This document shows, piece by piece, positions 39,643 to 48,880 of a stretch of DNA of 64,000 nt (positions are counted from its first letter, which is position 1; each line of letters begins with the position of its first letter). The position numbers and the translations under genes were made by a program. A model generated the notes under the pieces. That model was not told where the DNA came from. It saw only the letters and a list, made by a program, of their open reading frames with translations, and ran no database searches. Source of the DNA: Apostichopus japonicus (lineage: Eukaryota; Echinodermata; Holothuroidea; Aspidochirotida; Stichopodidae); contig NC_092562.1 in assembly GCF_037975245.1 (NCBI RefSeq), positions 21,965,054 to 22,029,053 on the forward strand, read 5' to 3'.

Positions 39643-41133
39643 TTACGGAAAACAGCCGATCCTGCCCGCCAGGCTCTGGAATTGAACTTCCAGGCCCCTA
39701 ATCTTTTCCTCTGGAAGACCAGGTTCGGATATCATTTCTGCAAAGTGTCTATCCCAGTCTACTTTCTTCTCTGGACGCCGTGGTACGGAATCTGTTTCAT
39801 CGTCACCTTTACACTTACATTTCTTTGCAAACGTTTCACAGTTGTACGTAAACCAAGAATAATTATTTACATTGCGCCTAACAGCCCCATAGGCTCTTTG
39901 TACGGTCTCGTGTTCGTCGTAGCACTCTGATTGGTGATAATGATAGCGATAAACCTCTCCCGGATTGAACGAAACGACCTCTTCGATCTCGCCTCTCTGG
40001 TATGTGTTACGAATAATCTTCATCTTTCCATTGGCCATTTCTTCAACGAATATTGCGTGACAATTAGGATGGAGGAACCATTCGTACTTGCTAATGTGGT
40101 CTCCTCTTTTCAGCTCTTTCAAGTCTTTAACTATTCGACAATCGGCACCAGACCCAGTGCCTAACCAAGATGCAACGTAGCCAAATACATGGCCAACTGC
40201 AAGACCGCCAAAGCCGAGCAAACATGCCAGCAGTATTTCGAATACCCAGCTGGGGGAAAAGCAACTGCAAACGAGCCCAGCGATACCACCTGCCATCCAA
40301 CCAAGGTAACGAACGAAACAGTTATCTGATTCCGCCCAGTCGAGAAGCACCATGGATATGAATGCACCAGTAACGGTCATTAATACCATAAGTATGGCTT
40401 TGGGAGTAAGCAGAGCAACTAGGCCTCCACCCAACGCTGTCCCAATGCTGCTGAAGATGGCCATGGAAAACTGACGGATTACAAGCTCTGTGAATGTCTT
40501 CCATGTGATATCACCCTCTTCCAGTCTTTGGTAAGCAGCGTAGAACTCCATCAAGAAAAACACAGTTTGCAGGCCAAAAATCGTAATGATGCCAATTTTC
40601 TCGGCTCCTCCGAATAACAACTCTACTAACTCGGCGGTAATGGGCCTGCCAAAGCTTTTCACAGCTTGAACCACTGAGTTGACTCCAAACCATTGCGTCT
40701 GAAAGCTTTCCTTGCCCTCTCGCTTACATTCTTGGACTAACGTTTGACAATTCTTGAAGAGAAGGTGGTAACCCTTTTCTCCGAGTTTATTAAGCATTAT
40801 CCTAAGCATCTTAGAGAATGGTATGTTTTCTAGATCCTCATCACATCTGTAAAGTTGCCCCATCTCATCGTCCAAGCTGATCCAATTTATAGCCACCTCT
40901 ATGCCATTCTCGTTCTTTGCCCTCTCAAAGACGCACAACTTTTTGTCTGCTTCATTGACTCCTACTACTATAGCTGTATGAATGATCCCATAAGGTCGAT
41001 GCCAAGCAATTCTGTCTCCAAAACTCAGGTAGCTGTCTATAACCCTGTAGTGCTTTCTATCAATTCGTGTCGTCTTTCCTGGTGGAGAAAGAAGCATCTG
41101 CTCCATAAAACTCGTTTCCCTCCCGAGAGCCAT
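39643..41133 (-). CDS. Intronless two-headed LRAT-like membrane protein A, 496 aa
   Basis: A single uninterrupted frame of 496 residues starting in a good context (ACTATGG). Residues about 35-150 form an LRAT-like domain: LSFGDRIAW, His52 in IIHTAIVVGV, Asn128-Cys129 in NCQTLVQEC, then GKESFQTQW, which resembles the G-x-x-S-x-Q tail after the NC motif of LRAT proteins. Residues about 182-325 contain roughly five hydrophobic segments (about 182-200, 221-243, 245-264, 276-291, 297-324), many Gly-rich. Residues about 340-445 repeat the fold: GDHISKYEWF, His359 in CHAIFV, NCETFAKKC with Cys432. LRAT/HRASLS enzymes are Cys-His acyltransferases or phospholipases acting on lipids. Here the first His and the Cys are kept in both domains, but the second His of the usual ViH motif is not obvious (CVFERA; IIRNTY). 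It pairs with a divergent paralogue at 46.3 kb. Substrate unknown; membrane topology is inference. Confidence 0.85.
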   Translation of the reverse strand: MALGRETSFMEQMLLSPPGKTTRIDRKHYRVIDSYLSFGDRIAWHRPYGIIHTAIVVGVNEADKKLCVFERAKNENGIEVAINWISLDDEMGQLYRCDEDLENIPFSKMLRIMLNKLGEKGYHLLFKNCQTLVQECKREGKESFQTQWFGVNSVVQAVKSFGRPITAELVELLFGGAEKIGIITIFGLQTVFFLMEFYAAYQRLEEGDITWKTFTELVIRQFSMAIFSSIGTALGGGLVALLTPKAILMVLMTVTGAFISMVLLDWAESDNCFVRYLGWMAGGIAGLVCSCFSPSWVFEILLACLLGFGGLAVGHVFGYVASWLGTGSGADCRIVKDLKELKRGDHISKYEWFLHPNCHAIFVEEMANGKMKIIRNTYQRGEIEEVVSFNPGEVYRYHYHQSECYDEHETVQRAYGAVRRNVNNYSWFTYNCETFAKKCKCKGDDETDSVPRRPEKKVDWDRHFAEMISEPGLPEEKIRGLEVQFQSLAGRIGCFP

Positions 41134-41208
41134 AGTGACTTTTTACCCCAATGTTGTCGAAAGTCTGAAAGAAGAAAGGATAATAAACTGTACAATGTGC
41201 AGGTATAA

Positions 41209-41226
41209 ATCAATCAATCAATCAAT
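41209..41226. repeat. (AATC)n microsatellite
   Basis: About four to five AATC units about 75 bp upstream of the gene A start codon (on the - strand). Confidence 0.85.
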
Positions 41227-42480
41227 CGGGTGGGAGCAAACTAATGGGAAGCATAGATTGGCTGTCTTAATATTCACTGAAGTCATAGCCTTAAGTAATT
41301 ATTGATTACATATTTAAGTAGCGTTAATTAGTTAAGTGTTCTGCAGGTACAGGGCAGTGGTGGAAAATAACCAGTTTGGCAAATTAACAGTGAGGAAATA
41401 CAACTGTTGGGTCATGCACTGCTGATAGAAAAAGGAAATAAATTGCTTCTCTTATTCGGTTTAAGCAATTCTCAGGATTTTTAATCCATTGCTGATCATT
41501 AATACCGATAAACATTTCATAGAGTTATATTTATCACAATATTGATCACATATGCAACCGTACAATTATAGTCGAAGAATCTGTGGAGCGCGGTATGGGA
41601 CAGTTGCATTGTATAATGTCAAGCGTCACTTGCAATAATCGCGGCACATTTAGCTTAAAACAATTCTGAAAATGCTTGAACGTTTCGTAGAGGTTGATCT
41701 GAATCCTCCATAATTGATTATAAGGTTTTAATAAGACTTTAAGGTACAAGTAATGGGAGACGATTAGAGTGAGAAATGATATTTAATTTATTAATTTAAT
41801 TAAAATTTCCTAACTTTGGCAATTTGAGTGATCAGATTTTGTCTGGATAATTCTTTATTTGGGACCAACTGTGACTCACGTAAAGTCGGCATTCAACTAC
41901 GTACTTTTCTTCAGAAGAATTTCTTTCTGCAAAACTAAAAGAATTTGGTAAACTGGGTGGTATATGATCACAATACCCCAACCCTTATAACACAGAGGTC
42001 ATTGCTCACTTCAATGTTGGTATACAACACACTGTTTCAGTATGCGCAATTACTCCCCCCCCCCCACCACCACCACCCACCCCAGAATGCTACAGGAGGG
42101 GTTTTAATTCATGTTCTAACGAACGGTGAAAGACTATAGAAACATTGATTGTAGTTAAGGGACAGATAGAACTAACATTTCACTAATATGATGAGCAATA
42201 TGCAGCGCACCGGGGTATCCCGTTAGGATATCCAAAGCGTTAAGTGTTCTCATGATTAGTGAATCCCTACTAGGGCCCATTTGCGCGAGACAGCTTTGAA
42301 ATATTAACCAAGCTAGATTCGCCCCGCGAAAATGAGAACCAATGTGTGCTTGAAGGATCATAACGATGGTCACAATGGAACAATAAGGCTACAGGACATC
42401 ACATTTTCGATGTATGAAAAATTTACATATTTGTCCATAACTGGACTTCCAAAATGTGGAGCAATATAAATGAATTCTAA
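41227..42480. other. Shared upstream region of LRAT-like gene A
   Basis: No coding signal. Contains a C-tract with CCACC repeats near 42053-42083. Any promoter of gene A should lie at its left side. Confidence 0.5.
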
Positions 42481-42487
42481 CAATTTG

Positions 42488-42970
42488 AAAGATCTCCTTT
42501 AAGTTTAACAAACGCATAGAAAAAGAACAGATGAACAACTCATATTTTAAAAGCATTTTGGTCATGTATTATAGCATAGGCCTGTACTTACACGTTAATG
42601 ACAACTTCCAGTTCCGTATAGCATGAAACACCGTCACGGAGTAATGTTGTGAAAATACAGTATACTGTCAGATTTACAGTATTGTATTGCACACAACTTA
42701 ATAACTTGCTACTATCACTTAATAACTATATAACTTCATAACTTACCTAAAGAGCTCCTTTAAGTTTAACATACGCATAGAAAAAGAACAGATGAACAAC
42801 ACATACAGTATTTTAAAAGCATTTTGGTCATGTATTATAGCATAGGTCTATACTTACACGTTAATGGCAACTTCCAGTTCCGTATAGCATGAAACACGGT
42901 CACGGAGTAATGTTGTGAATATACAGTATACTGTCAGATTTACAGTATTGTATTGCACACAACTTAATAA
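42488..42970. repeat. Tandem duplication, ~260-bp offset, between the LRAT-like genes
   Basis: Two copies (about 42490-42710 and 42750-42970) share CATAGAAAAAGAACAGATG, AAGCATTTTGGTCATG, CGTATAGCATGAAACAC and CAGTATTGTATTGCACAC in the same order at high identity. Confidence 0.9.
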
Positions 42971-45480
42971 AGTTTCCTACATAACGGCACAAACTGCCAA
43001 CTCACAGTGATACTGTAAGGGGTATTTCCTCTTCAGAAAAAAGAAAGAGTGCTTTGGGTGTACAGCTGTACACTCCAATGGTTTTCATACTATATATTAT
43101 AATTACACACACATAATACTTCTTTGCAGACCGTACATTAAAGGGTGATCATTTTTATTATGTTTATATTGATATAGGAGATATTCATAAACCTCAGTTA
43201 TGTGAGCTGACGGGCTTACATCAATACAATCAATGTTTGCATTTGCTTGGCGCCCTTTAAAGTCCAAAGTACTCAATTTATCGGTGTACACACTTTACTT
43301 TTGTTTTAGTCTAAAAAATAGGTAAGGCACTGATATGTAATGACTTTCGCTTTATGGCTTCATGCTGCGTGATACTAAAATCAAATTTCAGTAGAGATAG
43401 TTAGCTGGTTTAGGTAAGTAAATGGGTTCTGTGTTTAATGGTAACCTTCCATGATAAGTGTCTAAATATGGAGGGTTGAATCAAAGTTCTTTAAGAACTT
43501 AAACATAACCCTTCCTTTGGTGGAAGTAGCCTATGTAAGTGGTAATCCTCAGGAAGTTTTGAAAAACAAAATGCTGGCCAAACTAAATAGTCCTCACACA
43601 TGGCACTTGGCTTATGATCCCCTTCCGCTATTTTTGTACTCAGTCTGACAATTAATGAAATCAGTTAACTTAAAGGTGTGTTCCGAGTTGAGTTGTACCT
43701 TTGAGTCAATTATGGCTAAGTTCATCGTTCTTGCATGGTTCTATTATGGCGTAATTGCAAAATATGATACTTTATGTAAAAGTTCACTTTATGTACCTTA
43801 CCTTTCCATACAGGTCATCTATAGCCACTGCCCTTTGTTGGGACAAATTCAATGTTTGCTCTTGAACTTTTTCATACTTACATAGTATTCATACGTTGAC
43901 CAAAGTTGACCTCAAATGACCTTTAACCTAATCAAATAACGACAGGCTGGAGTATGACTCAGTAAGATGGAGTATGAAACAAAAAATTACGCTTCCCAAG
44001 TTTGAAGTTGAACCATTATCATGTCCTTTTTATTGAGCTCCTGTGTGAAATCAAACGACCTTTGACCTCTACTGAGCCATTCTATTATTGTAGTCACAAA
44101 GTTTCAATCACATATGCAAGTTGTGAAGTTCAGTGAATTTTTGCTTCTGCAGTGCGAATACAAGGTTCTTAGATTTTCAACTCCGGTGACCTCAAATGAA
44201 CTTTCACAAACACACACCAGGGTTCTTCTACTTATCATGATACATTCACACGGCAACGTATAAATTTAAACCAATACATACATAGGCCTACATACATACA
44301 CTCATCCACCCACATACACCCAACATGTTATGGTACCTCTTTAGTGCAGGTAAACATGAAACGCACAGGGGAATCCCTTATATTGCAACACCCCATGCAA
44401 TACGTTTTACAAACAAGTTGAGATATATATAGATCTATGTTGAAGAGACCGTGTACATTACAAATGGAAACACGAATGTATAGTGAACAAAGGCTAAACG
44501 CATACGGCTTCCGTGATTGCAATTGAGATTCTCGCTCAAGTTCAACATTGTTTGCTCATAATGAGCCGCTCAACCTGACACTGAGACACGTATGTATCGT
44601 TTTGTATGTGCTATCTTATTTTTTAAGGCACCGATAATTTCCTGCGTTTTGTTTTCTTTCATCTAAAATTCAAGTTCGAATCATAAGTCACGGTCAACTT
44701 TATAACGCTAGATGTACTACATGTTAGATATAGGCCTAGATATATAATCCGTGTAGAGATGATGGACCGCTCTGCTGGCGTAGAGTTCCACACTTAGTAT
44801 AGTGCGAATGCAGCTAGTATGGATATCTGTTCTTACTAAACTTACTTGTCAGGTGTAGTACAATACTATACACCAGCAGCTTCGCATCATAGTCTGGATT
44901 TGTACACTAGTTTCAGTCAAAGTTAGCCTCTAATGGTTCTGCATTAAAACTGTCTGCTGGTTCCTTGCAGACACTGTTTGTGATTGCATGTTTGATTTCT
45001 ATTGTTATCGTAATACCTATGGAACGCGAAAAGGAAGGAAACGATTCCATATAATGTATTCGTTATATATTATTGAGGTGTTACAAATACATTTGCTAAA
45101 AATAGGAATTATTCATGTTCTATTTGTGAAAATTAATTTGTTACAAATATGTTGATCTTTCTGTAGAAAAGGAATGATTGTAATTAATTAGGAAAAAGTA
45201 AGTAAAATATTTGTTGTTGTTGAAACAAATTTCACACAACTACTGGAATTTCTAGGTGATGTATGCTTTGCCCTCACACATCATAGCCACATGTTTCACT
45301 GTCCCTCATAAGTATTATTATATTGCTTGTCGAAGGCAAAGGAATTTATGCGATGGTGATGGCGTGTGCATATGACGCCTTGGCTATTAAACGCTGTTAC
45401 TCAAAGAAAATGTGAAGTGGATGAAATCCATACTTAATATGTTGATCCCCTCTATGAGTAAAAGAAACCTATGATATTGG
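42971..45480. other. Intergenic between the divergent LRAT-like genes
   Basis: No coding signal. Scattered TGACCT/AGGTCA words (43.9-44.2 kb) and an ACATAC-rich stretch near 44270-44315. Confidence 0.5.
43907..43922 (-). promoter_or_regulatory. DR4-type nuclear-receptor-like site (repeat-derived)
   Basis: TGACCT-CAAA-TGACCT, i.e. two AGGTCA half-sites on the - strand spaced by 4. A degenerate relative follows at about 44187 (TGACCT-CAAA-TGAACT). Confidence 0.35.
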
Positions 45481-45483
45481 TGG

Positions 45484-45496
45484 AGGTCAAAGGTCA
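45484..45496 (+). promoter_or_regulatory. Perfect DR1 (AGGTCA-A-AGGTCA)
   Basis: Two consensus half-sites spaced by one base, 0.8 kb upstream of LRAT-like gene B. DR1 is the classic arrangement for RXR/HNF4/PPAR-type receptors. It is part of the repeat, so function is not implied by the motif alone. Confidence 0.4.
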
Positions 45497-45771
45497 TTGA
45501 AGTCAACATAGGCCAAAGTCTGGAAACCTTATAAGTACGATAACTGAGAAATGCCATTGTGGTTGAAGTTAATAAATGGTATGTGGATCTCCCCTGATGA
45601 TTAAAAGCATTCTATCGTAATTGTCGGACATCAAAGTTCAATCGAGTTTAACAGAGTCCAAAATATGAAAACCTTGTAATTACGATAACCCAGAAATTTC
45701 ATCATGTTTGGAGTCAAACGTGGTATGTCGATCGTGAGTACAAGAACTTTATTGAAAATTGAGGAGTACAA

Positions 45772-45787
45772 AGGTCATCTGAGGTCA
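45772..45787 (+). promoter_or_regulatory. Perfect DR4 (AGGTCA-TCTG-AGGTCA)
   Basis: Consensus half-sites spaced by four, about 0.5 kb upstream of gene B, inside the degenerate repeat. Confidence 0.35.
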
Positions 45788-46031
45788 ACAGAGGCCAAAA
45801 TATGAAAGCATTATATGCACGATAACTCAGAAACTTCATCGTGGTTGAAGTTCAAATGTGGTTTGTAGACCCCCTTGATGAGTACATATTAAGAATCCTG
45901 TTGGAGTTCAAAGGTTACTTAAAGTCAACAGAGGCCAAAGTCTGAGAACCTGATAAACGGGACACCAAAATCTTAATCTACGTTGAAGATAAAGAATTTT
46001 ATTGAAATTGGTTGAGGTCAAACGCTAATTG

Positions 46032-46047
46032 AGGTCAACAGAGGTCA
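46032..46047 (+). promoter_or_regulatory. Perfect DR4 (AGGTCA-ACAG-AGGTCA)
   Basis: Consensus half-sites spaced by four, about 0.25 kb upstream of the gene B start. An identical element is at 57677-57692. Confidence 0.35.
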
Positions 46048-46287
46048 AAGTCTGGAAACATTGTAAGTGAAATAACTCTGAAAATGCAGCTTAGTCGTAC
46101 TTAATACGTAATATGTGTATCCACCTTGGTCTGTACATCAGTAATCATGAAATTGGTGAAGGTCAAAGGAATTGAGGTCAACAGAGCTCACTTTGAAAAT
46201 ATTGTCAATCTGATAAAGTTAGTTTGGTTTTGCCTTTTTCGATAGGTGTATGCATATCTCGTTTGATAAACCGGAATAACCAGAACG

Positions 46288-47781
46288 ATGGCTACACTGC
46301 GGAGAAACTTTCTCGAGGCGATGCTGCTCTCACCGACGGGGAAGACAACCAGAATTGAGCAAAGACATTATCAGGTTATCGAAAGATATCTCAGCCCAGG
46401 CGATCGTATCGCATGGCAAAGACCATGGGGTGTCATACACACTGCTATAGTGTTATGTATTGATGAAGACAGGGGAAGGTTGTGCGTTTATGAAAGGTCG
46501 AAAGATGAAGACAGCAAATGCTTGGAAGTTACAATCAACATTATCACATTAGAAAAGCAATGGGGCCAACTTTACAGATGTGATGACGATGCGGAGCAAA
46601 TGCCTTTATCGAAGAAGTTAAGAATCATGTTGGATAAGTTTGGTGAGAAGGGATACAACCTATTCGGAAAGAATTGTCAGCACTTAGTAGCAGAATGCAC
46701 TCGTCATGAAGGTAAAGAGAGCTTCCAAACTAAATGGTTTGCAGTAAATATGACAATTCATGCCATCAAAAGCTTTGGGAAGTCCATCACTTCAGAGATA
46801 GTTGAGGCGTTCTTTGGTGGGGCTGAGAGAATTGGCGTCGTTACCGTGGTTGCCATCCAAATCATCTTTTTCTTGATTGAGTTTTACGCAGCGTGTGAAA
46901 GACTGAAAACAGGAGATATATCATGGAAGCATTTCGCGGAACTGGTAATCCGCCATTTTTCTATGGCATTCTTTAGTTGCATAGGATCGGCCTTGGGTGG
47001 GAGTCTCGTTGGTTTTCTCCTTCCTAAGGTGATATTGTGGGTAGTTCTGTCAGTCTTTGGAGCCCTCATCGCCGATTATCTTCTGGACTGCTTTGGGACA
47101 GATAACCAATATCTTCGTTATCTTGGTTGGATGGCTGGTGGGATCGTCGGATTCGTATGCGGCTGCATCTCTCCCGACTGGGTTATTGAAATTCTCTTGG
47201 CATGCATGCTTGGTTTTGCTGGTCTCTTCGTTGGCCATACTTTTGGTTATTCTGCGTCATGGCTGTTCAACCGCTCTGGCGCCGATTCTCGAATCGTTAA
47301 TGAATTAAGCGACCTTAAAACAGGGGACCACATAACTAAATACGAATGGTTTTTGCATCCACATTGCCACGCAATCTTTGTAAAAGCCATGCCCAACGGG
47401 ACAGAAATGAAGATTATTAAGAACACTTATCGAAGAGGAGTCATAGAAGAGATTGTTCCATTTACAGAAAGGAGTGTCTATCGCTACGAGTATCAGCCCT
47501 CCGAATGTCACGATAGCGATCAGACGGTACGAAACGCTCGGTCGAAGCTCGGGGAAGACCACTATAACTGGTTTACATACAATTGTAAGACATTTGCTAA
47601 AGAGTGTAAATGTCGTAATAATGACGAGACAGATTCAAGAGCGCCCCCACAACAGGAAATGGATTGGGATCAACAGTTTGAAGAGATGATTGCAGAACCT
47701 GGTCTACCAGAAGAAAAAGTAGAACAGTTGTCGAGGAGGTTCACAAAAATGATGCGTAAACTGAATTGCTTTGCAATATGA
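46288..47781 (+). CDS. Intronless two-headed LRAT-like membrane protein B, 497 aa
   Basis: Paralogue of the gene at 39.6 kb, alignable end to end with only one- or two-residue gaps. N-terminal LRAT-like domain: LSPGDRIAWQRPWGVIHTAI with His51, then NCQHLVAEC with Cys130 and GKESFQTKW; NCQH is even closer to the classical NCEHF. Hydrophobic core about 183-327, including FFGGAERIG, LGWMAGGIVGFVCGCIS and EILLACMLGFAGLFVGHTFG. C-terminal domain: GDHITKYEWFLHPHCHAIFV with His361, then YNCKTFAKECKC with Cys433. Both paralogues end MI(S/A)EPGLPEEK-rich and cysteine-containing (NCF / GCF). The start is ACGATGG. No introns interrupt the frame, unlike the neighbouring genes. An acyltransferase or lipid hydrolase activity is plausible but unproven. 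Confidence 0.85.
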   Translation: MATLRRNFLEAMLLSPTGKTTRIEQRHYQVIERYLSPGDRIAWQRPWGVIHTAIVLCIDEDRGRLCVYERSKDEDSKCLEVTINIITLEKQWGQLYRCDDDAEQMPLSKKLRIMLDKFGEKGYNLFGKNCQHLVAECTRHEGKESFQTKWFAVNMTIHAIKSFGKSITSEIVEAFFGGAERIGVVTVVAIQIIFFLIEFYAACERLKTGDISWKHFAELVIRHFSMAFFSCIGSALGGSLVGFLLPKVILWVVLSVFGALIADYLLDCFGTDNQYLRYLGWMAGGIVGFVCGCISPDWVIEILLACMLGFAGLFVGHTFGYSASWLFNRSGADSRIVNELSDLKTGDHITKYEWFLHPHCHAIFVKAMPNGTEMKIIKNTYRRGVIEEIVPFTERSVYRYEYQPSECHDSDQTVRNARSKLGEDHYNWFTYNCKTFAKECKCRNNDETDSRAPPQQEMDWDQQFEEMIAEPGLPEEKVEQLSRRFTKMMRKLNCFAI

Positions 47782-48494
47782 TTGATAGTTTACATCTTAT
47801 CTGTCCAGTATATAGATAAGTGTCTTGAAACATTTCGAAACTGGCTGCAGACAGATCCATCGATAAATTAAGTGAAAACTACACATTAAAGGAAATTCAA
47901 CTTAGTCAAGATCACGATGAGAAGGCGTACCTTGTTTGCATATAACCTATGTACGGTAGTTTTGTGCCTTCCAATCTGTATATGTTACATATATCTAGAA
48001 GCGTAGATATCTGTAGCTAGAAATGGTTGCTAACTTTTATTTTTAGTTTATCGTTTTTACTTGGTTTTTCTCAGTTTTTCAGATTTATTAATTTTTAATT
48101 TCTTCCTTTTCTTTCTTCAGTCTATTAAGGTATATATGTTTGCCTATGTACAAATGTTTAATCATGCATGACAGAAATCTCAAAGAAGTGAAACAATACT
48201 GGTTAAATAGAGGTAAAAGCCAGTGCTCGGTCACAATGTGGAGTACAAGAACTTTATTCCAAGAGGTCGTTTTGTTCAACCACCCGGGTCTGTTCAATAG
48301 CTTAATTGGAACTTTCAGAATATGTTAAATAGCTAAGATTTATCTAATATTTCGAATGTACACGAATACACGTCAGTTATTCTGATTCTGATTTCAAACG
48401 GAGTTTTTCCATTTTAAAGCAACCTACTGATTTGTGTCTTTCATTATAAAATATCAAACCAAATTTGATTTATAATTTAACCAAACGAAACCAT

Positions 48495-48880
48495 GATTTC
48501 TAGATTTCTAAAACAGCTGCTTGTGTATAACATTTAGCAATAATGATAAAATAGCTATATTAGTTTATGTTAATAACCGAAAAGTGAGCTGTTTAATTCA
48601 CCAGCCATGCCACTCCATGTAAACACACGTTATAAGAAAACGCGATTAAACCTTTTCCACCAAACAATCATTGTAAACATGTGCTTTGTGATTTCTAGAT
48701 TTTAATTTTTATAAACAGCTGCTTGCGTATAACATTTAGCAATAACGATGACACAAGCTATATTTGTTTATCCTAATAACAGTAACGTGAGCTGTGTAAT
48801 TCACCAGCCATGCCACACCATGTAATCACACAGAAAAAAACTGAAGAAACCATTTTCAACAAAATATCACTGTAAACATG
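48495..48880. repeat. ~190-bp tandem duplication downstream of LRAT-like gene B
   Basis: GATTTCTAGATTT, ACAGCTGCTTG(T/C)GTATAAC, ATTCACCAGCCATGCCAC and TGTAAACATGTGCT appear in the same order twice. Confidence 0.85.

Larger units (their letters stand above)
45480..46200. repeat. Degenerate ~125-150 bp tandem repeat rich in AGGTCA
   Basis: Units of the form GGAGGTCAAAGGTCATTGA / AACAGAGGCCAAAGTCTG / AAACCTTATAAGTACGATAA / CTCAGAAA recur about four to five times immediately upstream of LRAT-like gene B. Related words occur near 43.9-44.2 kb and 57.66 kb, so the unit is dispersed as well as tandem. Confidence 0.75.

Noticed and set aside
39643-41133. Shadow frames inside both LRAT-like genes (for example 40161-40367, 47057-47308)
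   Set aside because: They overlap strongly conserved paralogous coding sequence in another frame and are not themselves conserved between A and B in start or stop.
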